Shown: piece after piece, positions 1 to 8,009 of the stretch | Position numbering within the stretch: position 1 is the first letter of the stretch | Layout: each line of letters starts with the position of its first letter | Source of the DNA: Paenalcaligenes faecalis | GTDB taxonomy: Bacteria > Pseudomonadota > Gammaproteobacteria > Burkholderiales > Burkholderiaceae_B | Assembly (NCBI RefSeq): GCF_027557445.1 | Contig: NZ_CP106841.1 | Location: forward strand, 351,001 to 415,000 | DNA: 64,000 bases | Reading direction: 5' to 3' | The notes under the pieces: model-generated | Told to the model about the DNA's origin: nothing | What the model saw: the letters and a program-made list of their open reading frames with translations, nothing else | The model's database searches: none | Translations under genes and position numbers: made by a program

Positions 1-847
1 CACATAGTGCTCCACGAATATCCCCTGCCGCCTGAAAAGAGGGCTGCATCTCAAAGGGAGATTGGTGTGCCCACCAGCCAGTTAACGGCTGAGTAAATAG
101 GGCTTGATGTTTTTTAGGTACCCAAATAAAAGCGGGTGCACCGGGACCAGCATTCAGGTACTTGTAGGTACAGCCTACGGCAAAGTCGGCTTTTGCCTGA
201 GTTAAATCCACCGGAACGGCCCCAGCGGAATGACATAAATCCCAAATTATTAACGCACCTTGTTGTTGAGCATGAGCAGTTAAGGCCGCCATGTCTAACA
301 TATAGCCGGTACGATAGTTGACATGCGTTAACAGAACGACGGCCACATCCGTATCAATAGCGTGCTCTAGGTCAGCTGGGCTATCGACTAAGCGCAGTTC
401 GTAACCATCATCTAAAAAGTGCTTAATTCCCTCTAGGATGTAAATATCGGTAGGGAAATTACTGCGCTCTGTAAGAATGATGCGACGCTGTGCAGTAGTT
501 GCGTTATTTTTTTGAATGTGCAAAGCACCGGCAACGGCTTTAAAAATATTTACTGATGTTGAGTCAGTGACTGCGACCTCGTCGGGCCCGGCTCCAATAA
601 TAGGGGCTAATTCATTACCAATGGAAAGAGGGCGATTAAACCAGCCGGCTTTATTCCAGCTTTTAATGAGATCGGTACCCCATTCTTGGCTAATGATATG
701 TTGAGCATGGGAGAGCGCTGCTTTAGGTTGAGCACCTAATGAATTACCATCCAAATAAATGGTGTCTGCAGGTAAGGCAAATAACTCACGTAGATGAGCC
801 AGTTCGTCTTTGGCATCAAGCTGAGAGCAGTCGTGTTCTGAAATCAT
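1..847 (-). CDS. kynU: Kynureninase (C-terminus outside window)
   Basis: Reading the minus strand from the ATG at 845-847 gives about 282 residues with no stop before the window edge, so the C-terminal third is missing. The N-terminal motif YLDGNSLGAQP and the PLP-lysine motif TYKYLNAGPG (Lys about 229) are hallmarks of kynureninase, a PLP enzyme of aminotransferase class V that cleaves L-kynurenine to anthranilate and alanine in the cytosol (tryptophan catabolism). The gene lies downstream of a TRAP binding protein on the same strand. Its AAGG ribosome-binding sequence falls inside a long inverted repeat at 854-910. The family call is firm; regulation is inference. Confidence 0.93.
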   Translation of the reverse strand, partial: MISEHDCSQLDAKDELAHLRELFALPADTIYLDGNSLGAQPKAALSHAQHIISQEWGTDLIKSWNKAGWFNRPLSIGNELAPIIGAGPDEVAVTDSTSVNIFKAVAGALHIQKNNATTAQRRIILTERSNFPTDIYILEGIKHFLDDGYELRLVDSPADLEHAIDTDVAVVLLTHVNYRTGYMLDMAALTAHAQQQGALIIWDLCHSAGAVPVDLTQAKADFAVGCTYKYLNAGPGAPAFIWVPKKHQALFTQPLTGWWAHQSPFEMQPSFQAAGDIRGALC

Positions 848-853
848 ATAAAA

Positions 854-910
854 CCTTGGGTAAATATGGATACGTAAAGCAGATTGTACTTATCCATATA
901 TTATCCAAGG
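854..910 (-). promoter_or_regulatory. Long inverted repeat covering the kynU ribosome binding site
   Basis: Arms 854-872 and 891-910 match in 18 positions with one mismatch and one bulge, separated by an 18-base loop. On the kynU strand the second arm ends in CCAAGG, 7 bases before the ATG, so the hairpin would bury the Shine-Dalgarno. It could act as an RNA element, as a DNA operator (for example for an Lrp-type kynurenine sensor such as KynR), or merely as an attenuator between dctP and kynU. Confidence 0.5.
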
Positions 911-961
911 CTTTAACCGATTCCGGTACTGCTGTTTATGCGTATATGCGATTGAGGTATT

Positions 962-1984
962 TTATTTTTTTGTGTATTTATCGACCAGTGATCGGGCGGC
1001 CTTGACCAGCTCTGCACCTTTATGTTGTTGATTCATTTGCTGTATCCATTGCTCTGTCACTGTCAGGGCGGCAGCTTCCCAACGTTCAGTTTGGGTGGTG
1101 GTTAGGTAAATAATTTCATTACCACGCTCTTGGGCAGCCTGTAAGCCCACGGCATCGGCTTGGGCAAATTGCTCACTAATCCACACAGAGGTAGTAGCGC
1201 CACTGTTTTTATCTATTACGGCTTGTAGCTCTGGGCTTAACGAGTGGTAGCGGGCGGGATTCATCAACAACACCATGGTAGAGGTGGCTAGGGTGCGGCC
1301 TTTGACGACATCGGTGTGATATTGCGTGAGTTCATGGGCTTTGGTTGCGGGCAGTACTTCCCACGGGGCCATCGCACCATCAATAACTCCTTTGGATAAA
1401 GCCTCGGTAATTTGAGGAACAGGCATGCCAACAGGAGTTGCCCCTAAGGCACTCAGTAAACGGGTGCTTAATCGAGAGGGGGCTCGGATTTTTAAGCCTG
1501 CTAAATCAGAAAGCTTGCGTACTGCTGTTTTCCGTGTGTGAATTTGGTAAGGGCCGCTGATCCACGCCGCAATGAGTTTGACATCAGCAAATTCTGCTTG
1601 GGCGTAGTCGTTAATAAAGTCCCATAAAGCACGAGATGAGGCGGGAGCAGTGGTCGTCATAAAGGGCAGCTCAAAGACCTCTGAGATGGGAAACATCCCT
1701 GGGTTATAACCGGGTAAAGTCCAGACCACGTCTACGACTCCATCTCTAACTTGATTCAGTAGTTGTGCCGGAGTCCCCCCCAATTGCATGGCAGGATAAA
1801 TTTGGCACTGTAACTGCCCGTCTGAATCTGCTTTGATGGCTTCGCACCAAGGTTGAATAACATCTTTATGGCCAGGAGAGCTAGGCGGTAAAAAATGGGC
1901 TACCTTTAGGGTAATAGGGGCAGCAGTTACAGCCGAACAGAGTCCAAATAAGAGCGAGGCAACCAACGGGGCTAGAGCTTTCAT
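962..1984 (-). CDS. TRAP transporter substrate-binding protein, DctP family
   Basis: A 340-residue protein with a clear Sec signal peptide (about residues 1-21, ending AVTAA) followed by a DctP-type solute-binding fold; the segment around TRKTAVRKLSDLAGLKIRAP is typical of the family. DctP proteins capture carboxylates in the periplasm for a DctQ/DctM membrane pair, but no such pair is in the window, so the protein is an orphan here. Its position directly before kynU suggests an aromatic or kynurenine-pathway ligand (inference). The ATG abuts the end of IscB element 1, which appears to have separated the gene from its Shine-Dalgarno on the far side. Confidence 0.85.
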   Translation of the reverse strand: MKALAPLVASLLFGLCSAVTAAPITLKVAHFLPPSSPGHKDVIQPWCEAIKADSDGQLQCQIYPAMQLGGTPAQLLNQVRDGVVDVVWTLPGYNPGMFPISEVFELPFMTTTAPASSRALWDFINDYAQAEFADVKLIAAWISGPYQIHTRKTAVRKLSDLAGLKIRAPSRLSTRLLSALGATPVGMPVPQITEALSKGVIDGAMAPWEVLPATKAHELTQYHTDVVKGRTLATSTMVLLMNPARYHSLSPELQAVIDKNSGATTSVWISEQFAQADAVGLQAAQERGNEIIYLTTTQTERWEAAALTVTEQWIQQMNQQHKGAELVKAARSLVDKYTKK

Positions 1985-2074
1985 CTAAATTGTGCGAGAT
2001 ACCCCGTCATTTATGGCGGGGAGGGATAGCACGGGTCACGTAGTGACCCCCTTTGTTCTCGCGTCTCCTAAAAG

Positions 2075-3409
2075 TTAGAAGCTATCTATTCGGGTTGAGT
2101 ATCCGTAGCCATCGCTACGTTGAATAAGGGTGCAGTAACGGTGGCTAATGCCTTGAACCAAACCCACTGCGGATTGAATGTTAAAGCTTCCTGAGGCTCT
2201 AACGGCAACGCGACCTACATACGTGCCGACCTTCTTGCCTTTCGTGACTATCGCTTTCACCATGTCTCCCGTCTGAAAGCCATGAATTCGCTTTTGCCTT
2301 GTTAAATAGCCTCGCGGGAAGCCAAAGTGGGTGAGTCGTGTGCGTTGGTAACTACCACGCCCGGTGGCTTTAATCACTAACGTCGGTTTTTGCCAATGCT
2401 CTACAAAATCCACTTCGCCCACGCACACCGCATCTAAGGCATGTGTCTTTGGTATAACGAGCCGTGAGCGATTGCACTTCGTTAAGCCGCCAGACCCGGT
2501 GCGAACGGGTAGTCCTGTTGCCTTGAGCGCGTTAAGCAACTTCCATCGCGTGGCGTTAACGGCAGCGGCATCCCGTAACGGGCGTTTCGCTTGGGCCTGA
2601 ATCTTGGTTAAGCGTTTGGGGTCTTTGGCCAAGAATTGGGTGATGTCTTGCGCGGCTTTCTTTAGGTTGCAGGGTGCACACGCGAGCGTTAAGTTACTGA
2701 CGCGGTTCGAGCCGCCTCGCGCTTTGGGGTGAATGTGTTCGATTTGCAGCGGCACCTCTGATACATCGCAATAGGCACATTGTCGATGCCACTTTTCCAA
2801 TAAATACTCGCGCACTTCATAGCCTGCTAATTCGCCTTGCTGGTACTCCACGCCCGCTATCTCGGGGTTTTCAAGCTGCTGCATATCAAATCGAACCAGC
2901 TCTTGTGCAAGATGCGTAATTGGTGCCACGTTTCGTATTCGCGCAACCCACGATAACGTAGTATCAATTCGATGCTGCAAGCTAGGTGCGAGCCACCCTT
3001 CGCCTTTGTTTTTTCGATTAAGGAATCGAGGCGCACGGTAACGTAAGTTGGCGCTACGACGGCGACGCCGCATTTGGCTTCTCGCGGTTAACGCTTTACT
3101 AATTTGAAACCCACGATGTGTCAACTCGAACAGGTTTAATACGTGCGTTGTCGTTGTTACCTCACCCGTCGTCACATTAACGGATTCGCTTTTACGTACC
3201 AAAGCCAGCCCTGACGTTTTACTGCCGGGGTCGATTTTAAGCTCTAACGGCTGCAACGCACTCTCGGCCACTCGTCGGTCTACGACTCTAATCGTAAAGG
3301 GGATCAATCGATGCACCCTGGCTCGCCCTCGCGCCAACAATAATCGAGCTCGCTTCTCTGAACACGGCATCAGCGGCTTTTGGTGCTGGTCTAAAACAAA
3401 AACAGCCAT
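2075..3409 (-). CDS. iscB: RNA-guided endonuclease IscB (copy 1)
   Basis: A 444-residue protein, the usual IscB size. In order it has an N-terminal PLMP/RRXRR-type domain (PLMPCSEKRARLLLARG), RuvC-I with Asp60 in KIDPGSKTSG, an arginine-rich bridge helix (about 110-130, RRRRRS), RuvC-II with Glu170, an HNH domain (Cys211/Cys214, Glu224-His225, Cys244/Cys247) and RuvC-III (HALDA, about 323-327). All catalytic residues are present, so the enzyme looks active. IscB proteins are Cas9 ancestors that cut DNA with a guide in the upstream omega RNA. Residues ~125-355 are almost identical to copy 2, while the ends differ, which suggests recombination between copies. Confidence 0.93.
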   Translation of the reverse strand: MAVFVLDQHQKPLMPCSEKRARLLLARGRARVHRLIPFTIRVVDRRVAESALQPLELKIDPGSKTSGLALVRKSESVNVTTGEVTTTTHVLNLFELTHRGFQISKALTARSQMRRRRRSANLRYRAPRFLNRKNKGEGWLAPSLQHRIDTTLSWVARIRNVAPITHLAQELVRFDMQQLENPEIAGVEYQQGELAGYEVREYLLEKWHRQCAYCDVSEVPLQIEHIHPKARGGSNRVSNLTLACAPCNLKKAAQDITQFLAKDPKRLTKIQAQAKRPLRDAAAVNATRWKLLNALKATGLPVRTGSGGLTKCNRSRLVIPKTHALDAVCVGEVDFVEHWQKPTLVIKATGRGSYQRTRLTHFGFPRGYLTRQKRIHGFQTGDMVKAIVTKGKKVGTYVGRVAVRASGSFNIQSAVGLVQGISHRYCTLIQRSDGYGYSTRIDSF

Positions 3410-3704
3410 GGCTATTTTCTCCTAATTTTGCCCGTAAGGGCCTTGTGACGGAGGCTTACGCCTCGCTCCCCTCGACAAGGTTGATGTCCCGCTAGATGCC
3501 TAAAGCACCGTGCGGCAGCCCGTTTCGTGCCTACCCGAGGCGTGTCTGCTGCTACCGCTTACAGAGCTTGGAACTGAGGAAGCATTCCAAGGTGCGTCTT
3601 GAACGTAACACCAACGTAGCGCTACAACAGCGCTGAGTCTGGTCAATCTAGGCAAGCGCAGAACGAATCTGGCATGCCTCGCCCTTTAGGGCGGGGTTAT
3701 TGAC
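3410..3704 (-). ncRNA. Omega RNA of IscB copy 1
   Basis: A 295-base non-coding region directly upstream of iscB, conserved in all three elements. Helix CTTGGAA (3567-3573)/TTCCAAG (3585-3591) and a long-range helix (3480-3487 with 3608-3615) are replaced by different but still complementary pairs in copy 3, which supports a structured RNA. In known IscB systems the guide is the 5' end of this RNA and comes from flanking DNA; here that would be the end of the Na/Pi cotransporter gene to the right of 3704. The boundaries are inferred from the conserved block. Confidence 0.75.
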
Positions 3705-3715
3705 AGAGATCCTTA

Positions 3716-5299
3716 TTAGTCTTTTTGCGCTTGACGCGCCTGCTGTAAATAATAGCCGATACGCCAAATATGATGGGCGTTTCTTTCTAACCATCGATAA
3801 TTATCTGTCTCTAGCAAAATGTCTCTATTTGAGCTGGTGTGGCTAGGCTGTTGTAATAAAATGGAGCGCGTTTCAGCCGATAAGTCCTTGAGGGCTTTGG
3901 CTTCTACTTTTAGTTTTTTGACCCATTCCACCGGTGTGTCATGCTCTAGCCCAGATTGAATAAGACGAATTTGCTCTACGCAGTGCTCTATGCCATCAGT
4001 GAAAGCACGTTGATTTATCTGATGGTTTTCATCAATAAAATAATGCTGACGTGCCGCCAGTCGAATCAGGTGGTCAATGGCATGAAGTTGAGCCACTTTT
4101 TGTTGGTTTAGGACATTATCATCGCTTTCGATTTGCGTTCGGGTCACAAAATCAAAGACAGACTCTAAGGCCTGAAGCTGGGCTTTAATTTGCATAATGT
4201 TGACGCGCCCTTCATTTTGTACGATTTGTCTATGGATAATGAAAATATCCTGTGCTAATTCCTCGATGGTGCGCTGTGCTGTTTCTAACGCAATAGCAGG
4301 CACCCCAAGTAAGCTGTTATCTAGGTGAGGGGTTAGGTCATTGGCCTTTTCGGGCAGTAGCCGTTCAACTAACTGTGCAAAGCGTTCAGTAAAGGGCAGA
4401 AAAACCGCTGAGCCAATTAAAATAAATAAAGTATGGAAGGCGGCCAAACTGAGCGCACCCGGCTGAATCTCTAAATAATTAGCAATACGCATCAGCGCAA
4501 ATAAATAAGCCGGTAGCAAAATAATTGCAATTAGCCCCACCACTAAATTAAATAGGATGTGAGCTAAGGCCGTTCGCTTAGCGGCGGTACTCGCCCCTAT
4601 GCTGACTAAGGCGCTGGTGATGGTGGTGCCAATCGCTGCACCTACAATGACAGATCCTGCTTGATCTAAACTAATAGCCCCAGCATGTACGGCGGTTAAT
4701 GTAGTGGCAATCGCTGCTGTAGAGGACTGCAGTAACGCTGTCATCGCTAGGCCAATTAACATGATAATTAGGTGTGCGCCTAAGCCACCCACCGGCAGAA
4801 TCGCCAAATCAAAATGGGCCGTTAGGCCCCCCATGGCGTCTTGTAAGGTTCGTAAACCTAAAAATAAGATACCAAAGCCGGCGATGGCCATTCCAAAATC
4901 ACCAATACGGCCTCGGGCTAAGAGCTTACAAAGAGCCCCTAAACCAATTAATGGCATAGTGTAAAAACTGAGATTGATTTTTAGGGCGACACCAGAGACC
5001 AGCCAGCCTGCAGCGGTATTACCTAAACTGGCTCCCATCACCACGCCAATGGCATGGGAAAAAGAAATTAAACCCGCGCTCACAAAACCAATGAGAGTCA
5101 CGGTGGTAGCCGTCGACGACTGCATCATTGCCGTCATGACCGCACCCGAAGCAAAAGCTTTCAGCGGGGTGCCGGTAAAACGAACTAAGGCTTTACGTAA
5201 GGCTTGCCCAGCAAAGGCAACTAAGCCTTTAGATAGCAGCATCATTCCAATTAAAAACAAGCCTACCCCCCCGATGAAGGGGAAGATTACATCTAACAT
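3716..5299 (-). CDS. Na/Pi cotransporter family protein with PhoU-like C-terminal domain
   Basis: I start this at the ATG at 5299 (527 residues), which opens directly into the first membrane segment; an upstream in-frame start adds only 12 unlikely residues. The N-terminal ~310 residues are hydrophobic and hold the duplicated Na/Pi-cotransporter repeat with the QSSTA motifs (AMMQSSTATT and ALLQSSTAAI). The C-terminal ~200 residues are helical and soluble, like PhoU, as in NptA/YjbB proteins that move phosphate with sodium across the inner membrane. Its stop codon overlaps TAAGGA, which was probably the Shine-Dalgarno for dctP before IscB element 1 inserted between them. Confidence 0.88.
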   Translation of the reverse strand: MLDVIFPFIGGVGLFLIGMMLLSKGLVAFAGQALRKALVRFTGTPLKAFASGAVMTAMMQSSTATTVTLIGFVSAGLISFSHAIGVVMGASLGNTAAGWLVSGVALKINLSFYTMPLIGLGALCKLLARGRIGDFGMAIAGFGILFLGLRTLQDAMGGLTAHFDLAILPVGGLGAHLIIMLIGLAMTALLQSSTAAIATTLTAVHAGAISLDQAGSVIVGAAIGTTITSALVSIGASTAAKRTALAHILFNLVVGLIAIILLPAYLFALMRIANYLEIQPGALSLAAFHTLFILIGSAVFLPFTERFAQLVERLLPEKANDLTPHLDNSLLGVPAIALETAQRTIEELAQDIFIIHRQIVQNEGRVNIMQIKAQLQALESVFDFVTRTQIESDDNVLNQQKVAQLHAIDHLIRLAARQHYFIDENHQINQRAFTDGIEHCVEQIRLIQSGLEHDTPVEWVKKLKVEAKALKDLSAETRSILLQQPSHTSSNRDILLETDNYRWLERNAHHIWRIGYYLQQARQAQKD

Positions 5300-5404
5300 G
5301 ATTACATTTCCGTATGGCAAAAGGGGGCAGCTCAAAGGCTCAAACTGTTGTATCTTAGCTGCTATTTTATTTCAAAGCGCTATGTATGTAATAATACAGC
5401 GGTG

Positions 5405-5503
5405 TGCGCCGGTAACAAGTTCATACCGTCTCGTTACTGGTGCCCCTGTTTTTTCAGGGGTTTATGCCGCAGTATGCCTTGTTGTATACTGCGGCTTTTC
5501 TTT
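5405..5503 (+). ncRNA. Three consecutive hairpins ending in a terminator-like structure
   Basis: Between the divergent cotransporter and receptor genes the plus strand shows CCGGTAAC/GTTACTGG (5409-5416 with 5433-5440), then CCCCTG/CAGGGG around a T-rich loop (5443-5448 with 5455-5460), then a perfect 10-bp stem GCCGCAGTAT/ATACTGCGGC (5466-5475 with 5486-5495) followed by TTTTC. This could be a small RNA with its terminator or an attenuated leader for the siderophore receptor at 5531. I recognise no known riboswitch consensus in it. Confidence 0.45.
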
Positions 5504-6162
5504 ATATATACCTACATACAGATTGGAAATATGAAAACAAATAGTCCAACCTGTTTAATTGCCGCACAGACGGCACGCGGTGTATTTACGTTTAGCGCTC
5601 TTGCTGCAGCATTATTTACCGCAGGTGTGGTTCAGGCTAGTTCCGTATTTGAATTAGGTGGGGTTGTGGTACGAGGGGACTTAAATACCGCAGGACCTAA
5701 TTGGTGAAAAAGCGATCTCCCAAGAGCAGATGCAAGAGTTTAACTTATATGATGTGGGCGCTGCCTTAAATACGCAGTCTGGTGTCAGCATCAGTAAAGG
5801 CGGGGCCAGAGGCGAAACCACGTTGTCTGTTCGTGGTTTTGACTCACGCCAAGTCCCGATTTTCTTGGATGGCATTCCGCAATACGTGCCTTATGATGGC
5901 AATGAGGACTTAGATCGTTTTACGACTTTTGATTTATCTGAAATTCGGGTGGCTAAAGGTGCAGCATCGTTGTTGTATGGCCCAAATACCTTGGGTGGTG
6001 CGGTAAACCTCGTCACACGTAAGCCGACCAAAGAGTTTGAGGGTGATGTGCGTTTTGGCTATGCCACCGGTAACGAACGTATGGCTGCGGTTAACTTTGG
6101 CTCAAATCAGGGGCTTTGGTATTTTCAAGGGGGCTCGAACTGTTCGATTGAATCATTATTAA

Positions 6163-6810
6163 ATGTATGCAATACTCTCCAATATGGAGAGATTAGTTAG
6201 CATAGGTGAAGCCGCCAAGGCGCTGGGCGTGTCCATCACGACCCTGCGCCGCTGGGAGGCGTCGGGCAGACTGGCCGCCGAGTACACGGCGGGCGGCCAC
6301 CGCCGCTACGACCTCGCCAAGCTCAAGCCCGAACTGTTCCGCGCTGCGGCGGACACGCAGCGCCGCACCGTGGCTTATGCCCGCGTCTCCAGCCACGACC
6401 AGAAGGATGATTTGGAGCGCCAAAAGCAGGTGCTGGAACTGTACTGCGCCCGCCAAGGCTGGACATTCGAGGTCATCGCTGATCTTGGCTCCGGCATGAA
6501 CTACCACAAGAAGGGCCTCAAAAAGCTGCTGGAGGCCATCATCGACGGCCAAATCGGGCGCTTGGTGATCACGCACAAAGACCGGCTGCTGCGCTTCGGT
6601 GCGGAACTGGTGTTCGCCATTTGCGAAGCCAAGGGCGTCGAGGTGGTGATCCTCAACCAAGGCGAAGACACGACGTTCGAGGAAGATCTGGCGAAGGACG
6701 TGCTGGAGATTATTACCGTATTCAGCGCACGACTGTATGGCTCGCGCTCGCGTAAGAATCAGAAACTGCTCGATGGCGTAAAGGCCGCCGTGGAGGCATC
6801 GCAATGCTGA
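6163..6810 (+). CDS. tnpA: IS607-family serine recombinase TnpA
   Basis: 215 residues from ATG 6163, or 208 from ATG 6184 (MERLVSIGEAAK), which fits the family start better. A MerR-like helix-turn-helix (about 11-48, IGEAAKALGVSITTLRRWE) precedes a resolvase domain with YARVSSHDQ (catalytic Ser about 76) and the conserved DLERQ. This N-terminal DNA-binding, C-terminal catalytic order is the IS607 arrangement. It moves the element by serine recombination. The last codons overlap the tnpB start (ATGCTGA). Codon use is GC-rich, unlike the neighbours, which indicates recent transfer. It appears intact. Confidence 0.93.
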   Translation: MYAILSNMERLVSIGEAAKALGVSITTLRRWEASGRLAAEYTAGGHRRYDLAKLKPELFRAAADTQRRTVAYARVSSHDQKDDLERQKQVLELYCARQGWTFEVIADLGSGMNYHKKGLKKLLEAIIDGQIGRLVITHKDRLLRFGAELVFAICEAKGVEVVILNQGEDTTFEEDLAKDVLEIITVFSARLYGSRSRKNQKLLDGVKAAVEASQC

Positions 6811-8009
6811 TCGCGCATCGCATCGCGCTTGATCCGAACAACGTACAGGCGACCTACTTTGCCCGCGCAGCAGGCACGGCCCGCTTTGCTTACAATTGGG
6901 CGCTGGCTGAGTGGAAATGCCAATATGAGGCATGGAAGTTGGACAACCGCCAAACCAAGCCCACACAGGCGGCGCTGCGCCGCCAGTTGAATGCCATCAA
7001 GCGCGAGCAATTTCCCTGGATGCTTGAAGTCACCAAGAACGCGCCACAAATGGCGATCATTCAGTTGGGGCAAGCATTTCAGAACTTCTTCGCTGGCCGC
7101 GCCAAATATCCGCAGCCCCGCAAGAAGGGCGTGCACGACCGTTTCACGCTCACCAATGACCAGTTCAGCATCGACGGCTGCCGCATACGCATCCCCAATC
7201 TGGGATGGGTGCGCATGCGCGAGTCGTTGCGCTTCGCGGGCAAGATCCTGTCGGCCACGGTCTCCCGTGTGGCCGACCGCTGGTTTGTCAGCATTGCCGT
7301 GGATACCCAAGACGATTCACATCTACCCCAAGCTAAAAACCAAGGCGTGGTGGGCGTGGATTTGGGTGTTGCGGCGCTGGCGACGCTCTCAACGGGAGAG
7401 CCACCGATCCCCGGTCCGAAGCCTCACAAGGCGCTGCAGGCCCGGTTGCAACGGCTCTCGCGCAGTCTGAGCCGCAAACAAAAAGGATCAGCCAATCGCA
7501 AGAAGGCCAAGGCGAAGCTGGCGAGGCTGCATGCCCGCATTGCCGCGATCCGTTCGGACGCCCTGCACAAGCTCACGACGGACCTCACGCGCCGATTCCA
7601 CACCATTGGCATTGAGGACCTGAACGTGCGCGGCATGGTGAGGAACCGCCATCTGGCCCGCTCCATCGCCGATATGGGCTTCTTCGAGTTCCGTCGGCAA
7701 CTGGAATACAAGACGGTGATGCGCGGCGGGCAGGTCGTTGTGGCAGATCGGTTCTACCCGAGCAGCAAGACGTGTTCGGCTTGCGGGCACAGGCTCGAAG
7801 CTCTGCCGCTGGTCGTGCGCGAGTGGACGTGCCCCGCCTGTGGCGTGGTCCATGACCGCGACCTGAACGCGGCAACCAATCTGAAGAACATGGCGGTGAG
7901 TTCCACCGTGTCAGCCTGTGGAGAGGAAGGCGCTGGCCGCACTCGCAAGAGCGCGGTGAAACCGGCCTCGGTGAAGCAGGAAGCAAGCAGCAGATTTAGT
8001 CAGAAATGA
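6804..8009 (+). CDS. tnpB: RNA-guided endonuclease TnpB (IS607 type)
   Basis: A 401-residue protein, the normal TnpB length. The RuvC triad is visible: Asp186 (GVDLG), Glu271 (GIEDLNV) and Asp353 (HDRDLNAA). A zinc finger lies between RuvC-II and III (Cys324, Cys327, Cys343, Cys346). The N-terminal part carries the usual TnpB opening (AAGTARFAYNWAL). TnpB nucleases cut DNA with a guide RNA read out of the element's right end and help the element persist at its donor site. Translation is coupled to tnpA through a short overlap. Nothing in the sequence suggests inactivation. Confidence 0.93.
   Translation: MLIAHRIALDPNNVQATYFARAAGTARFAYNWALAEWKCQYEAWKLDNRQTKPTQAALRRQLNAIKREQFPWMLEVTKNAPQMAIIQLGQAFQNFFAGRAKYPQPRKKGVHDRFTLTNDQFSIDGCRIRIPNLGWVRMRESLRFAGKILSATVSRVADRWFVSIAVDTQDDSHLPQAKNQGVVGVDLGVAALATLSTGEPPIPGPKPHKALQARLQRLSRSLSRKQKGSANRKKAKAKLARLHARIAAIRSDALHKLTTDLTRRFHTIGIEDLNVRGMVRNRHLARSIADMGFFEFRRQLEYKTVMRGGQVVVADRFYPSSKTCSACGHRLEALPLVVREWTCPACGVVHDRDLNAATNLKNMAVSSTVSACGEEGAGRTRKSAVKPASVKQEASSRFSQK

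Larger units (their letters stand above)
1986..3704 (-). mobile_element. IscB-omega RNA element, copy 1 (no transposase)
   Basis: A roughly 1.7-kb unit with the same layout as two other copies in the window. In the iscB direction it starts at GTCAATAACCCCGCCC with a CCCCGCCC/GGGCGAGG terminal hairpin, then comes a ~295-base non-coding RNA region, then iscB, a GGGTCAC/GTGACCC hairpin, and a second terminal hairpin near CCCCGCCATAAATGACGGGG. Hairpin ends without terminal inverted repeats are typical of IS200/IS605 relatives. No TnpA is encoded, so mobility must be supplied in trans (inference). The exact ends are uncertain by up to 5 bases, because TCATC on the left and TTGAC on the right are shared by all copies. 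Confidence 0.85.

Noticed and set aside
3410..3704. The repeated blocks beside iscB as a CRISPR array
   Set aside because: There is one long structured block per element with no regularly spaced direct repeats or spacers.
4974..5534. A 186-residue plus-strand frame across the cotransporter gene
   Set aside because: Antisense to an unmistakable membrane protein, with no domain, and it runs through the hairpin-rich intergenic region.
6193..6966. A 257-residue minus-strand frame over IS607 tnpA
   Set aside because: It is a shadow caused by high GC; the plus-strand recombinase shows all family motifs.
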